In this document: in pieces, positions 13,441-25,222 of the stretch | Layout of the letters: each line of letters opens with the position of its first letter | How positions within the stretch are numbered: the first letter of the stretch is position 1 | NCBI GenBank assembly: GCA_950106755.1 | Contig: OX467083.1 | Span: 39,880,555 to 39,944,554 of the forward strand | Direction of reading: 5' to 3' | DNA: 64,000 nucleotides | From: Climacium dendroides | Lineage: Eukaryota; Streptophyta; Bryopsida; Hypnales; Climaciaceae | Made by a program: the position numbers and the translations under genes | Notes under the pieces: generated by a model | Seen by the model: only the letters and a program-made list of their open reading frames with translations | The model's database searches: none | What the model was told of the DNA's origin: nothing

Positions 13441-14340
13441 ACACCCCAACTGCACCACCACTCCCCCTAAACCGCCATCTTCTTCACTATGTATACATCT
13501 CCCAAACCAATTACATACCTGTGTGGAAGAGATTGTCATAGAACCAAACCCTGTTCCTCCACAACTTTTGCATATGGTATCCAAATGCTGCGTTCTTTGG
13601 TGCATTGGAACCTCCTTCCACTTGCCAGTACGGAAAAATGTGAAAATTGGACCAGTATAATAATAGTAAATAAATAGGCACAGTAGCAAAAAGTGGCGGT
13701 TTGACCTGAAGTCCTACAACATGCCTTGTGGCAAGTTAGTGAGTTCTGTCTGCATTGGGATCGTGTGGACGTGGTGAGCTGCCAATCTGCACTTCTGCTG
13801 CACGGAGAAGCTTCAATTCTCATGGATTGGTGGAATACAAGTTAATGCTGTTTCAATTATTATCAGAGTTGGGACCGCTGGTGTACACAACTCCATTGAT
13901 GGTCTATCTTACATGGAAGAAAAAACAATGTTCAAATACTTATATATTTGCGCTGGATAATTATGTGTATGACCAAATCTGCAAAATCTAGACGATCAGA
14001 AACTGTTTGTGCTTGGGTGGTACAGGAACCAGCCAGCAAGGCAACAGGGAGCAAAGCTTACAGAGCAAGTGCTGCAGGTGTGCCAAATCTTGACCATGGC
14101 AGGGTTCCAAAAAATGCCTGCAGTCTGTTGTCGCAGCATAAGTAAGTTAAAGTGGAAGTGCAGGATAGGATGGGATGGGATGGCATTCAGTACACGTTGA
14201 GTGATTTGCCGCCACTCCTCTGCTACCAGATATTACCCATATCTGAGTAGTGAATATGTGACTATTTACAGTAGTGTTTTTTTGGTTTTTTTTTTTTGAA
14301 AAAGGGCACCAATTTACAGTGGTTTCATTAACCCTCTTTA
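13441..14340. other. Moderately GC-richer stretch without an identified gene
   Basis: Base composition is less AT-rich than the neighbouring DNA, and overlapping frames of 60-95 codons occur on both strands (for example 13536-13823 minus and 13755-13991 plus). None resembles a known family, and no splice-linked set of frames could be joined. It may be part of an untranslated or non-coding transcript, or an old insertion. Confidence 0.35.
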
Positions 14341-14356
14341 AGGGCTCCAACGTCCA

Positions 14357-14476
14357 ATTTCTTTCTCATTACAAATCATATTGCAAATCACATTTCTTTC
14401 TCATTACAAATCGTATTGCAAATCACATTTCTTTCTCATTACAAATCATATTGCAAATCACATTTCTTTCTCATTA
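14357..14476. repeat. 35-base tandem repeat, about 3.4 copies
   Basis: Units begin at 14357, 14392, 14427 and (partial) 14462. Each starts ATTTCTTTCTCATTACAAAT and continues to a CAAATCAC end. Copies differ by a single A/G in the middle. Because 35 is not a multiple of 3 the array is not a coding repeat. Confidence 0.95.
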
Positions 14477-14479
14477 TTG

Positions 14480-15115
14480 CTTGATTACTGTTTGGATGAA
14501 AGTTATCCTAATTTTGTGGAGATACTTTATCAATTTGTTGTCCTATTTAGTAGTTGGATTTGGTATTACTGTAGTATATGTTTTTCTAAAATTACAGATG
14601 TGGAAGTGTGTCAAGTGGTTGACCAAGCCAAAATTGCATTGACTTTAGTTTAAAGTAGATTTGCAAAAATGAGGTTATAGATTTAAAGAATGAAAAAAAT
14701 TCAAAAAATCACCATGTGAAGAGAACCTCCTTTCAAATCCATTCCAACAAATTTTACTCAAAAAATGACAACATTTTGCTTGTAATTGAATTTGAAAGGA
14801 ATTTTTGAAATTTATAGAGAAATATTGGTGATAGCATTGGTGAATCTCATTACATAGATGGAATCTAAAACTCAAAGTTTACATCTTTTATTTGTTCATC
14901 AATTCCAAAATATGCTCCTATTTTTCACTCCAATATTGTCCAACACATCATCCAAATCTGGACAACTTTTGAAAAAATCACTACGTTGATCATGTGACTA
15001 AAATATGACACTGGCAAAATGATTTTATAGTTGCTAAAAGGTGGCAATAGAAATGGGAGGAGCACATTGAAGATAAGATCATTTTAGCCTCCTTTTAGTT
15101 TGGAGACAACACATG
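14480..15115. other. AT-rich spacer
   Basis: AT-rich sequence between the 35-base array and dispersed repeat family D. No gene or structured element is visible. Confidence 0.5.
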
Positions 15116-15119
15116 GCAT

Positions 15120-15440
15120 TTTGAACCTCCATAAGTGCCATTTGATACAGGGAATAGAAGTTATGGGTTGTTAATAGGTTGTTTACGATTCCACTTTACA
15201 AATGTTTATGTAATTTCAAGGCAAACCACTTCAAAATTCATAGAATTTACATTTACAATCGTAAAATTATAATTCCACTTGGGTTTGATTCATGAAACAA
15301 AAGCTTGCCTCTTGAAAAGTATGTGCCTCCTTCTGGGTTGGCCCCAAGATATTCATATTCTTGAAAAGTATGTGCCTCCTTCTGGGTTGGCCCCAAGATA
15401 TTCATATTGCTAGTTTACATGGTAATAGGCTTGTGTACCT
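15120..15440. repeat. Dispersed repeat family D, copy 1, with internal 48-base tandem duplication
   Basis: This copy shares an ordered series of motifs with 52610-52900 and 53640-54010: a GGTTG(T/A)T start, AAACCACTTCAAAA, TATAATTCCACTTGGGTTTG, a TATGTGC segment, CCCCAAGATATTCA, and ATAGGCTTGTxxACCTTA. The segment beginning CTTGAAAAGTATGTGCCTCC is duplicated in tandem at 15312 and 15360 here only. The family encodes nothing recognisable. Confidence 0.8.
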
Positions 15441-15579
15441 TAGCTTAGCGATCCGAGTCAATATTGTTTTGCCTGCTAGTAACTTCATACGTTGACACAC
15501 TTGGCATCAGTCTCACATGAGGGAAGGGCATGGCTGACGGACAACCAAGCTTCTAGTGTGGTCCTGAACTCCTGGTAAC

Positions 15580-17145
15580 TTAAGCATCATGAGTTGCATG
15601 CTGTCTGTCTGTGCAGACTCTGCACTTGCATACCGTTTACCCTTTTGGTCTGAAGATCTGCCTGCGCAGGTTGGTCTCATGTCCAACAGCTAAGATAGCT
15701 TTGATTCAGCTCTCTCTCTCTCCTCTCTCTCTTCTCTCTCATCGTCCAGAGCAGAGCAGAGAAGAGCTGTGCAATGCAGTGCAGTTCGGCATTGAAGAAC
15801 ATTGTCTCACACTTTCTGTCTTGCCAGTCCAACTCTCGCGCGCATTTTCAATGCCGGCAGCAGCTGGGGCAGCTCCTGCGGTCCTGCCTGTAACCCTGAC
15901 GCACTGTTACAGTTATACCTGGCAGAGAACACTACCACCTGAAAAATGTGGTCAAGTGCTGATGGAAGCGGTCATGAATCAAACTAAAGCGAACTCTCAG
16001 GATTTCATTCATTGGAAATATCAGGCACGGAATATAAAGCGTAATGACCTTCCGGCTGATGATATCTTAACTTACTGCTGAAGAAGAATTAGAACCAGGA
16101 ATGGCGTAATTCCCCCAAAGGATGGATCGAGCCCATGGCTCTGTGGTCAAACCTCCATTTTGTCTCTACTTATGAGTGAAATTTTTTACCTACATTTCTA
16201 GAATATGTCATAAAATTTTCAGACTGTGTGTGGGATTTTAAAATTATCATGAATTTTTTTGAGGAGGAAGCTAAGCGAAGAAATTTGTATCAAATCCAAA
16301 CATGCCAATGTGACGAAAATAACATGCCAAGCAGAGCAAAAGCTTGCTGCTGGCCAGCACAGCAAACAGACGCGGGACCACACAATCAAACGAGCAGCCC
16401 TAACTTTAAGTTAGTTGCATCTTAACCCTGAAGGTTTGGAGATCAGATATTTTCCTGCATGCATTGCAACCAAAACTCAACTTACAGCTAGTGCTAAGTT
16501 AACACCTGCCAGGCCAGAATGCAGACTTCAAATGTATAGCTAGGTCTGAAAAGGGTTCCTGAAGTCTTCAAATGAAAGGGTCTGAAAACTGAGAAGGCTT
16601 ATCTAAAAGCCTGATACAGGTATGCTGTCTCGAACAACTGTCTTGAACTATTGGCATTTCGTCATATTATTTTGCCTCTGCCATTCCACTTCATATATGT
16701 AAGTTAATCCAGCTTTAGTGTCAATGTCCGCTGCCATTGCAATTTTTGGCAGTTCTGACTCCTGGGTGTAAGTTGAAGATTTTGTAAGGTAGGTTCTCCC
16801 CACACTGGCAATCATTTAATTTCTCCGTTTTATGACGACGGACAAAGAATTCATTTATGCATAAATCTGTAAAAAATCAACACCTTCAGTTGTGTCCTGC
16901 CAGCTCTTTTTAATTTAAGTGCCTCGAACGAATATATGCCACTACGTCGACCGTTTCGGAACACACCGCTAACTTACATATGTTACGCCTTGTGTTTGGC
17001 TCGATCGTGCATTGTTGGCACCTGGGAACTGAAAGCATGATTCAGTTGCACATGGAAAGAACTGGCAATCGTCTGCAATTCTACGAAATTCTCGTGCGGT
17101 GCGAGAGAGAGAGAGAGAGATAGAGGAAATCACAGGGGGCTCATA
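15580..17145. other. GC-richer island, possible non-coding transcription unit
   Basis: This island is clearly less AT-rich than its flanks and includes a pyrimidine tract of CT repeats at 15711-15741. The longest frame, 15611-16081 (156 codons, partly built on the CT tract), has no recognisable domain. The island leads into the fold-back at 17149-17252. It could be a promoter and primary transcript of a non-coding RNA, or exons of a gene I cannot identify. Confidence 0.35.
17102..17120. repeat. (GA)n microsatellite
   Basis: A GA-repeat run sits immediately before the hairpin at 17149. GA/CT tracts are frequent in plant promoters and leaders. Confidence 0.85.
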
Positions 17146-17148
17146 TTC

Positions 17149-17252
17149 AGTTCCCGGCGTCAAAATTCGCGGTGAGTCCCACTTTTCGCGGTGTTTCTCC
17201 GGTGTACGACACATCGGGAAAAGTGGGACTCACCGGGAATTGAAACGGGAAT
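17149..17252. other. MIRNA-like imperfect hairpin, candidate non-coding RNA
   Basis: The left arm (about 17149-17196, containing GGTGAGTCCCACTTTT) pairs with the right arm (about 17207-17252, containing AAAAGTGGGACTCACC). The central 16-base block is perfectly complementary, and pairing extends on both sides with scattered mismatches and a small bulge (TTCCCGGCG against CGGGAA). The loop is about 10 bases. Size, near-perfect 20-base core and location in a GC-richer island fit a plant miRNA precursor, but a recent inverted duplication or MITE would look the same. No mature sequence is recognised. Confidence 0.45.
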
Positions 17253-18520
17253 GATCACGTCGAAGCACATGTTGTTTTCATGATGTTTTTTCCGTCGACA
17301 AGAACCAAGGACTGACCGCGCTTCTGCTTGCAGAGTCTCCCACTACCTTACTGTACTCCTTTTTGTAACGTAGAGGTGGTTCCCAACTGTGATAATGTAG
17401 CTCAGCTCTATGATACATGCTATCAGCGCTTTCAGTGCCAGAACTTGTGTTCCTGTGACAGAATTGGCCGGGGCTGACTGGTCGCACAGACTGCTGGGGA
17501 TTACACCAACAAAAACTGAGGCTCACTGGCATCCGCACTGGTTAGTTAGATGGTCATGAGTAGTTCTGGAGCCTGGCTGCCTTCCCCAATCTGCGGTCTG
17601 GTCTGCACTGCATTGGAAACTTTAAACGACAACGTGGTCAGCAGCATGCATGAGCCGGGATCGATCCGGCAGCTAGTCGCAGCTGCATGCATCACACTCC
17701 GCAGGAAGGCACCATTCATCCTTCCGTAATGGATGAAAAGTGGTTGCCTATACTACATGGCTTCTTCACCAAGCAAACTTCTACGAAGAAAACAAGAGCC
17801 GATGCATGGGAGCAGTTCTAGGTGAAGAAGGTGTGACATCCCTTTCATGTTGTGTGGATGATGAGAACGAAGAATGGATTCACTTACGATAACTTTTTTG
17901 CAATAACTTTCCAATCAGAACAATAGAACGAGCTGATGTGTGCATCAGTGATTCATTCTGAATTAAGAATAGACAAGCCAGATAATAGAAATGCATGTGT
18001 TGCTTGTCACTCGTAGTGCAAGGTTAGGTGATGTGCTCAACCATCGATGACGAGGGTGAAATCGGCAACGACAACTTCCAGAAATCGGCAACAAAGGGGT
18101 GAATTTAGGAGTACAAGGAGCGCAAAAGAATATACTTTTATGAAGAGAATAATGGACATAGAGAAGATTTCACAGAAAAAGAATATTTTGCCATTGAGAG
18201 TCAATGGAGAGGTGCTAAGTCCCCATTGTTTGATGAATGGATATGTAGTGCAAAAGGTGTAATTGTTCCTATTTTCAAAAGGGAGGGATATAATCTAGGG
18301 TAGTTTTAAGGTAGGATAGAGTTTGGAGTTGTGTATGGGAAAAACTTTATTGGGGGGACCATTTAATGATGTAGATTTTTTATTTTTAGAAAAAATTATT
18401 GGACTCCAAGATACATTTCATAGCAAATTATGTGACTATATATTTGCATTCTAAATCAACATCATTTGGAGAAATAAGTGAACTAAAGTGAAGGTATATT
18501 CAAGTACCTAAACATGATTG
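17253..18520. other. Mixed-composition DNA without an identified gene
   Basis: 17253-17850 is moderately GC-rich with an 86-codon minus frame (17278-17538) of no known family. From 18250 the sequence becomes AT-rich. No splice-consistent gene could be built. Confidence 0.4.
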
Positions 18521-18521
18521 T

Positions 18522-18704
18522 ATATATGGGGAATTCCATTAAAATGGCGATAATCCATGTGCCATTTTCATAGTGTGCCATTTCCATAATTCAGACCGGG
18601 TGGTCTAAAATCTATTAGTGTACTAGATTTTAGACCGCCTAGTCTGAATTATGGGATGTCAAAATCACAGAATATTTGCCATTTTAATGAAATTTCCCAT
18701 ATAT
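18522..18704. mobile_element. Palindromic MITE, about 183 bases
   Basis: The element folds on itself end to end. The outer arms are TATATGGGGAATTCCATTAA against the complement of TTAATGAAATTTCCCATATA. The inner arms are ATAATTCAGACCGGGTGGTC and its near-complement ending AGTCTGAATTAT, meeting at about 18613. The inner 29 bases differ at about three positions. TA-rich flanks would suit a TA-targeting insertion such as Stowaway/mariner. This is inference from the flanks, and no transposase is present. Confidence 0.8.
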
Positions 18705-20655
18705 GTAGGTCGATTGGTTGTAGTACTTTTAAATAGTGACCAATATAGTTTGCAATCATAGTACATTTTGTTACTTACAACCCAAGCCCATCTCTAAATC
18801 CACTCTTTGTTACAAGGTACAAATGTCCTTCTCTTAGGATTAAAGTATACAACCAAAAAAATGGATGCTACACTTCAACAATAGAGGTCACCTCTATTGT
18901 AAGTGCTACAAGGTCCACATGCATTTCCCATATAGACAAGAGATATGGACCTTCCCTACAAGTATAATAAAGTGACAATACATGTGGAAATGCACCATTT
19001 TTGTGTTATGTGAATAGAACATATTATTAAAAATATTGTGCAATAATATCGAAGAAAATCACAATTCTATCTTGCAAGTCCATTGATATTCTATAAGAAG
19101 TTCACAAAAAAACCATATGAATTGAAACATCTTCACACCTTCAAATATATTATTGTCTCCAAAATTGTATGTTCTGTGTAATCTAAAGGGGGCAAATGTT
19201 TTGAATCCCCTTTATGAATTAAAAAAATTATTCAAAGTTCTCTTCTCCATAAATTTTTTGACATAGATCTATGAATCAATGTTCTTTATCCCAAAGACAA
19301 CAAAGTTAATCATTAAGTGGTCTAAACTTGATTTAGTGTTGCAAGCTAACTTTAAGTTGTGGTCCTTGACAATGAATGCATTGTGGTCCACTACTTCAAT
19401 TGAGTTAAGCTTTAAACTCATGGTTCTTATCTTGGGTTACAACCTCTAGTCCCACATGCCACATGCTTGTGAGTTCTCATTCGTGGAAGCAAAACTAGGG
19501 ACAAAACTTTAAAAAATTATATTTTTTATCCAAAAGGAGTTTGATCCTTTTTATATTTTGCTATTTAAAGGGGAATAAATTCCATTTTTCTCCCACTTTA
19601 GGATTAACACCAAGGTTAATTAGCCTATGATATAATGATTAGTTTGCCTTGTTGGCATTGTTGAATTTTTTTTTATCCATATAAAGACAAATGTGAAAAA
19701 TAGAGGGAGCAATTGAAATCATTTTTTTGACAAAATAAATTTTTTATGAATTTTTGAAGTGTGCTATCCAATTAGTCCAACCTCCACTTAAAAATTACGA
19801 TATTGTCCTTGTTTCTGTTCATAGATTGGTGATGTTTTAATCACTCCATTACATCATCCAAAACATTGATTGTGGCCACTAATTCAATCCAATATAGCCC
19901 AAATCTCATTTATTGAAAAAAATTGTTATGGGATGATGCACATACTAACATTGTTCACCAATGAGGCAAAGGTTCCCTTTGCATCCTTCACAAGGGGCCC
20001 ATACAACGAACAAAATGGTCTTCTATGGATCCTCACCCAACTCCAATTTGTGAACTCAAAGTCTCACTCAAGCATCTAGGGAGACATAAATAAGTTAATA
20101 TCTTCTTAGCATGTGGAGGACCATTGCCTAATTCTACCATAGTATGAAAGTTTGGTCTTTACCTTAGTCTTTGTACTTCCATCCCATTAGACGACTTATG
20201 GCTAGCATACTTTGTATTTTTTTTGTCTTTGTTTGCAAGGAAATTCCATTTCATTTGTTTAAAAAATAATAATATGCAAGACTTTAATGGATCATTTCCT
20301 AGGTATTTGGAATGGATCTTTTGTCTAATATAGGTGGTCTATTGTAGAAACTCAACAATGTGCTTTTCCTTGGCCTAAGTTATTACTAAACCTACATCCA
20401 ATGCTTCCAAAGAACTCGCAACTAGTATAAGATCATTTAATTAAAATTGGAACTTGACCGATTCAAATTCAAATCACCAAGCAGTAAAACCAAATGAAAT
20501 GAAAACAAGGCGGAAATTGACCGGGTAATAAAAGATAAGCAAAAAAATTATCTTTACTTCTTCAAAATGGGCCGGAAATTGACTATTTGGAAGCAAGGAA
20601 AAACAGATATGGAAAGATCTCTTGCGGGTATAACTGGATTTCATTTGATACAACC
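18705..20655. other. AT-rich intergenic DNA
   Basis: AT-rich with short frames only. No recognisable gene, RNA or terminal-repeat element was found. Confidence 0.5.
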
Positions 20656-20659
20656 AAAG

Positions 20660-21590
20660 ACTAATGATTATTAACCTCTAAAGTGCTATTGTCCCCTCGG
20701 GGGATAAAATGGATTTTGAGCAAGCTCTTATAGTCTCAATATTTGTCATGATTTTTTTAATCTTTTCATATAGATAGGAAAACACATTAACTTTCCAAGA
20801 ATATAATTTTCATTTCAATCAGAGCCAAGGAGCAAAAGTTATGGAACAAAAAAACCCTTTATTTTGTTTGGCGGGCAGAAAAAAAAACTTCAAAAAAACT
20901 TCAAGTAAAAAAAATAATTAATTTGTTCTATATAGATTATATTTTTATGTACATGTTAGGCTTTAATTCATACCATTTGGATTTGTTATGAGAAAGTTAT
21001 GGACAATCTTGTTTTGGGGGTAATTAGAGCATCTTCTTCACAAAATAACTTGTAGAATTCATTTCTGACCTCAATTTTCACAATTTAAAAAAAAAAGTTT
21101 CACAAGGTCAAGATCTCTTGCTAGAACAATCTCACTGTTGAGATTAATGTATTTCAATTCCATCTTAAAGCTACTAACAATTTAGATTTTCCTTCAATCT
21201 TGAACCTATTTCTACTTAATAAATTTTTAATGAGTGAAAACTAAGTTTTTTAAAAAAAAAAAAATTATATTTTTTTAATTCCTAGAATCTCAACTCAATT
21301 CTTTATCATATAAAATTATATATTCAAAACTAGTAGAGCAAAAATTATAAGTTATGAATGCTTAAAGCCAAATAATGTAGTTGAGCCAAGTCCAAAAAAA
21401 TTTGTTTCCTTCACTCTAAACACAAGTATATCTTGCAATCCATGTGGTTGAAGTTTCTGAAATTTTTTCCACACATTTTTATACTAGTCTAGTACAAGAT
21501 CCTACAGTTAGATATGCCAAACAAATCAAATTTTAAAGCTAACAAATTTTAAAATGACAATTTTGAGTGGGTTTTGAAGAAGAAAAAAAG
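20660..21590. repeat. Dispersed repeat family E, copy 1
   Basis: Motifs here recur elsewhere. The segment around 20690-20720 (TAAAATGGATTTTGAGCAAG) is matched in reverse complement at 56290-56350. TACCATTTGGATTT followed by GAAAGTTATGG near 20975 is matched at 38140-38170. TTTCTGAAATTTTTTCCACA near 21458 is matched at 38617 and, more diverged, at 57080. The family is about 0.9 kb, noncoding and unclassified. Confidence 0.6.
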
Positions 21591-22060
21591 GCACAGGATT
21601 TTAGGGGTCAATAATCACACCCAATTTCAAAACATGCAAATCTCTATTATATTTTTGTGGAGAGAAGGATTTGAATTTTGTCTGTGTACGGTGATTGGCA
21701 AGGGTTACCATAAATCCCCCGCCCTGCCCTGTGAGTTGTCTGGGCTCCTACAGAAAGACCCAACAGACCATTCAACTGTTGATATTTTAGTACTCCATGC
21801 AAGGCAGCGAGCTCACTTAACTTAAGCTCTCCGTGCAGAGTTTGGGATTTCAAAGGGGCCTGTCACAGAATAAACATGTCTCCACTGGCACTGACTGCCA
21901 TTCTGACTGGCTCTGGTGTTGTGATTTGTAACTGATCACATCTTAATTGGGACTCAGAGAAACATACCTACTGCCACTCATATTTAACCTGGAAATGCCT
22001 CAAATGTCGGTGAAAGAGGTCGTACAAGGGAGGAGGGTCATGAATCATGAAGCGTCTATT

Positions 22061-22310
22061 TAACCCACCCTTGAGCGCCCAACTCATGTTCGCTGAAATT
22101 CAGACCCTTTGGAATTCATTTCACTTAAACTATCATCCAAAATGGGATTCACAAATATTGACCGTATCGATTGGTAGTGGGGAGAGGTCCAAAGCTCTAT
22201 AGAAACGGACCAATGATTTGACTGTATTGTTCGAAGGATTATATAACAAGTCAAACAAGGGCAATCTTTCAAGTCAAAGAGGTAAGTTTTGTCCCTTGGG
22301 GCACGTAGAG
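22061..22310 (-). mobile_element. MITE family B, copy 1
   Basis: This copy shares motifs with 24140-24298 and 38775-39020 in the opposite orientation: CAATCGGTACAGT-like, a stretch after GTGAATCTCATTTTG, and GAATTTCAGTGAA-like sequence. The terminus reads TTAACCCACCCTTGAGCGCC. The other end carries CCTTGGGGCACGTAGAGG. The family is short and noncoding, with termini resembling family A. Confidence 0.65.
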
Positions 22311-22319
22311 GTTTAGAGT

Positions 22320-22650
22320 GGAAAATTGATTTGGGGGAGATTAGACTTCTTGAAATATTTTCGCATTCCAATTTTATTGAAAGACAAGCGGAAATAATTG
22401 GCAACTAATAACCCAAGTTGTTTCATATTGTGGGGAGCTTTGTGGAATTTTTTGGGACTCTTCACACTATGGCCATCCAAGTTGAGAGGCCGTGGGATTG
22501 AGTGGCCAAACTTTGTTGAGAATCCAAAGAAATGAGCAATAAATAGGAAATCAATAAGATTTGGAGCCTTTGGCCAACTATAGTGTGAAACCTCCAAAGG
22601 CCAAACCCAAAGTTCAAACCCTTGGCAATGAACTCCCATGGCCTCTCAAC
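22320..22650. repeat. Dispersed repeat family C, diverged copy
   Basis: The first part resembles 49424-49540 and 55368-55480 (a GATTTxGGGGAG block, GACAAG(C/T)GGAA, and TTTCATATTxTxTGGGGAGC). The second part differs and lacks the conserved hairpin of the other copies, but has its own inverted pairs, for example GTTGAGAGGCCGTGGGA at 22481 with TCCCATGGCCTCTCAAC at 22634. Confidence 0.65.
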
Positions 22651-22657
22651 TTTAGAA

Positions 22658-22886
22658 GTTAATCCTTAAAAGACAGACTAATGCCTGTGGAAATCATCCT
22701 TTTGGGTACTATGTGAATTAGTGGCTTAAAAGAAATGCAAAAGTAATCATTAAAAGTCAAACTATTGTACAAGACCTCCCCTTTTCACACAAATTCCAAA
22801 GATGAATAGTTGCACTTCTATCCTATATAGAAAGATTCTTTGTCATTCATTGAACAAAATGACCACGGCATCCTTTAAGGATTAAA
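22658..22886 (+). mobile_element. MITE family A, copy 1
   Basis: The left terminus GTTAATCCTTAAAAGAC and right terminus CTTTAAGGATTAA are inverted repeats. The interior matches other copies (GAAATCATCCTTTTGGGTA, GAATAGTTGCACTTCTATCC, GATTCTTTGTCATTCATTGA). About 229 bases, noncoding. Confidence 0.85.
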
Positions 22887-23029
22887 AGAAGCCATTAGAA
22901 CTTTGTTGAAGATTTAATGGCTTTTATAAGAATTTTGAATATCAACATGCTCAATTTTTCTTTGACATCAAATCACACCTAAACTTACTCCTTCAATTTC
23001 TTTCTTTTTTACACAAGTAAAGGCTACCA

Positions 23030-23920
23030 TTACAACAAGAAAGATAAGATACAAGATAGAGGAGTGACTAAGGTAGGAGGCTCTAAAGTTGCATAGGCAT
23101 TAAGAATCACCCCTATAAATAGTTGTGAAATGGACATGAGGTGGTTCTCAAATTGACTGCCATAGTCATGGAAAAAAAACATTATTAATTGCAAGAGCCA
23201 ATCATTGTCTTTTCTTTTCCCATCTTTTTTTAGAAGTTGCACATGAACGGTTTATGGAAGACCTAGGGTCATAAATAGGGTCCTATAACACAACTCGTTT
23301 GAAAATTCATAAGTAATTCAAAAATACTTCAAAAAATATGAAACCACTTGTGTTAGACTCCTCGTCTATTTCTCTTTGTCTTAAAAATGAACTTAAAATA
23401 TTCCCATCCAAAGAAATACATGAAAAAGGTGGACCAACCTTCAAATGAGTGATTTCTGAGCCTCCTTTCTTACTTGGAGGGCGCCCCACCCCACCCCACC
23501 CGATCCGAAGAGAACATGTACGTTAAGGTGGTTGGATACTCCTTCACTTTCATTCTCCTCACTCACTCATATGAAAGTAATTGATGAAATTTTTAAGTTT
23601 GCCAATAAGTTATGGGTAGATCCTAAAACCTCTATCAGTTATAAGCTTGTTGTTTTGCCAACTTTTCTCGCACATGCAAGAATGTTGGTGAGCATGAATC
23701 CAGGCGTGATTGTGGGAACTCCAAGGTCACTCCACTACCTGCCTTGACGAGACACTGGAGTACTCACTCGAATGGTGAGCACTGATCAAATAATCAAGGC
23801 AGCCCATACCATTCACTCATTGACAAAGTTGGCAAATATTTAACAGGTCATAAACCCGGTCGCATTCAGCAGACTCCAATTGAGAATGAATACCTTAAAA
23901 GCCGGGGTTGAGAATGAATA
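23030..23920. other. Intergenic DNA with a short tandem duplication
   Basis: No supported gene is present. A 28-base unit starting TGAGAATGAATACC is duplicated at 23881 and 23909. The frame at 23532-23747 has no recognised domain. Confidence 0.5.
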
Positions 23921-23924
23921 CCTT

Positions 23925-24298
23925 AAAAGCCGGGGATGGTGGATCTCACCGACGATGGGTCGAATGGGATACGTCCTTTAACCGTACTACTCAAAAGATT
24001 ATAGTAGTCAAACAAGAATGTTTTTCAAAATGGAGAGGCGTGATTTTGGCCTTTGGGGCGCTCAAGGATTAAGAGCCGGCTTACATGTGGAGTTGGGGGC
24101 TGGTTGACCTCACCAATGATCAATGGGATCGCTAACTTACTTCACAAGAACCAGACTCTCTTTTTCCACACCTCCGTGTCTCTCTTGACTACCAATCGGT
24201 ACAGTTGGATTATGTGGATCTCTTCTTAGGAGAAAGCTTGAGCAGAATGAAGTTGAAAAGGTCTAGATTTCACTGAATTTGCTCTGGTGCGCTCAAGG
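23925..24298 (+). mobile_element. MITE family B, mosaic copies
   Basis: 23925-24085 holds a segment in one orientation, including GGCCTTTGGGGCGCTCAAGG. 24140-24298 holds the segment TACCAATCGGTACAGT ... TTCACTGAATTTGCTCTGG ending GCGCTCAAGGGTTAA. The two parts look like rearranged or neighbouring family B copies. The last bases overlap the left terminus of the family A copy that starts at 24299. Confidence 0.6.
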
Positions 24299-24528
24299 GT
24301 TAATCCTTAAACGACCGGCTGGTCACTATGGAAATCATCTGTTTGGGTAATGTACAAATTGTTGGTTTAAAAAAATGAAGAAGCACTTATTGGGAGACAA
24401 ACTATTGTAGAAGACATTCCCTTTTCCACAAAATTTGGAGGATGAATAGTTGCACTTTTGTCCTACACGGAGAAATTCTTTGTCATTCATCAGTCGGAAA
24501 ACGTCCTCAGCATCATTTAAGGATTAAC
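24299..24528 (+). mobile_element. MITE family A, copy 2 (best preserved)
   Basis: The termini are GTTAATCCTTAAACGAC and its near-complement TCATTTAAGGATTAAC, giving TIRs of about 16 bases over a 230-base element. The interior has GGAAATCATCTGTTTGGG, TTTTCCACAAAATTTGGAGG and GAATAGTTGCACTTTTGTCC, all shared with the other copies. No unambiguous target duplication is visible. Confidence 0.88.
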
Positions 24529-24880
24529 TTAGTTATAGCTAAGAAGAAAAAAATTGAATGCTTGAGGTGGGGCATATTGATACTAAAAGAGCAGTGTTTC
24601 AAGATTGGAAGAACCACCAAAGGTAGGAGGTAGGAGGTTCACAAATCAACCAAGGATCGAATATGTGCCTTATTTAGGAATGAATGACATGTTCTTTGAA
24701 ATATCTATTATTGTCATTGATGAGTTGGATAAGCTTAAAGGGATGGTTCGTAGACCTCCTACTTTAACTAATTATACTTAGTAATTGTGTGCTATGGACA
24801 TGAAATTGTTCTTAGCATGACCTCGTCTCAACACATTACAATAGAATATGGATATAGTACGAGGTTCAACAATTGTATTA

Positions 24881-25219
24881 AAGCATCCTCAATAAAAGCA
24901 GTGAATGGTCAATGTGATCCAATGCAGCTTGCAAGAAGCTCAACAATTTTGAGGCCTATAATCTTTTTCCTCCTACATGGCATTTTTCTGCATGTTTATA
25001 TTATGGCCTCCAAGTGAGCTAGCAAAACCTCTAACAATGTAATCATACCATCCCAATGAGGGAGCAAAAAGAGTAGGTGAATGGAAAGTGTTAGGTGGTT
25101 TAGGGATCCAAGTACCATCGTCACATTGAGGAAGTGAAACAACAACAAAAAAGGGATGTGAATTGGCACAACATATATCATTGCAATGCTTAGTTTTTAG
25201 TATAGGATTGAGGATGTTC
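24881..25219. mobile_element. PIF/Harbinger-type MITE (family F), copy 1
   Basis: The left end AAGCATCCTCAAT and the right end ATTGAGGATGTTC are inverted repeats, flanked on each side by TTA (24878-24880 and 25220-25222). A three-base TWA duplication is the signature of PIF/Harbinger. The interior matches 47810-48188 (AAGTGAGCTAG, AATGTAATCATACCATCCC, GGGATCCAAGTAC, GAAACAACAACAAAAA). About 339 bases, noncoding. Confidence 0.8.
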
Positions 25220-25222
25220 TTA

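Noticed and set aside
15611..16081. 156-codon plus-strand frame
   Set aside because: Much of its N-terminal part is translated CT repeat, no domain is recognisable, and no splice partners or clear start context support it.
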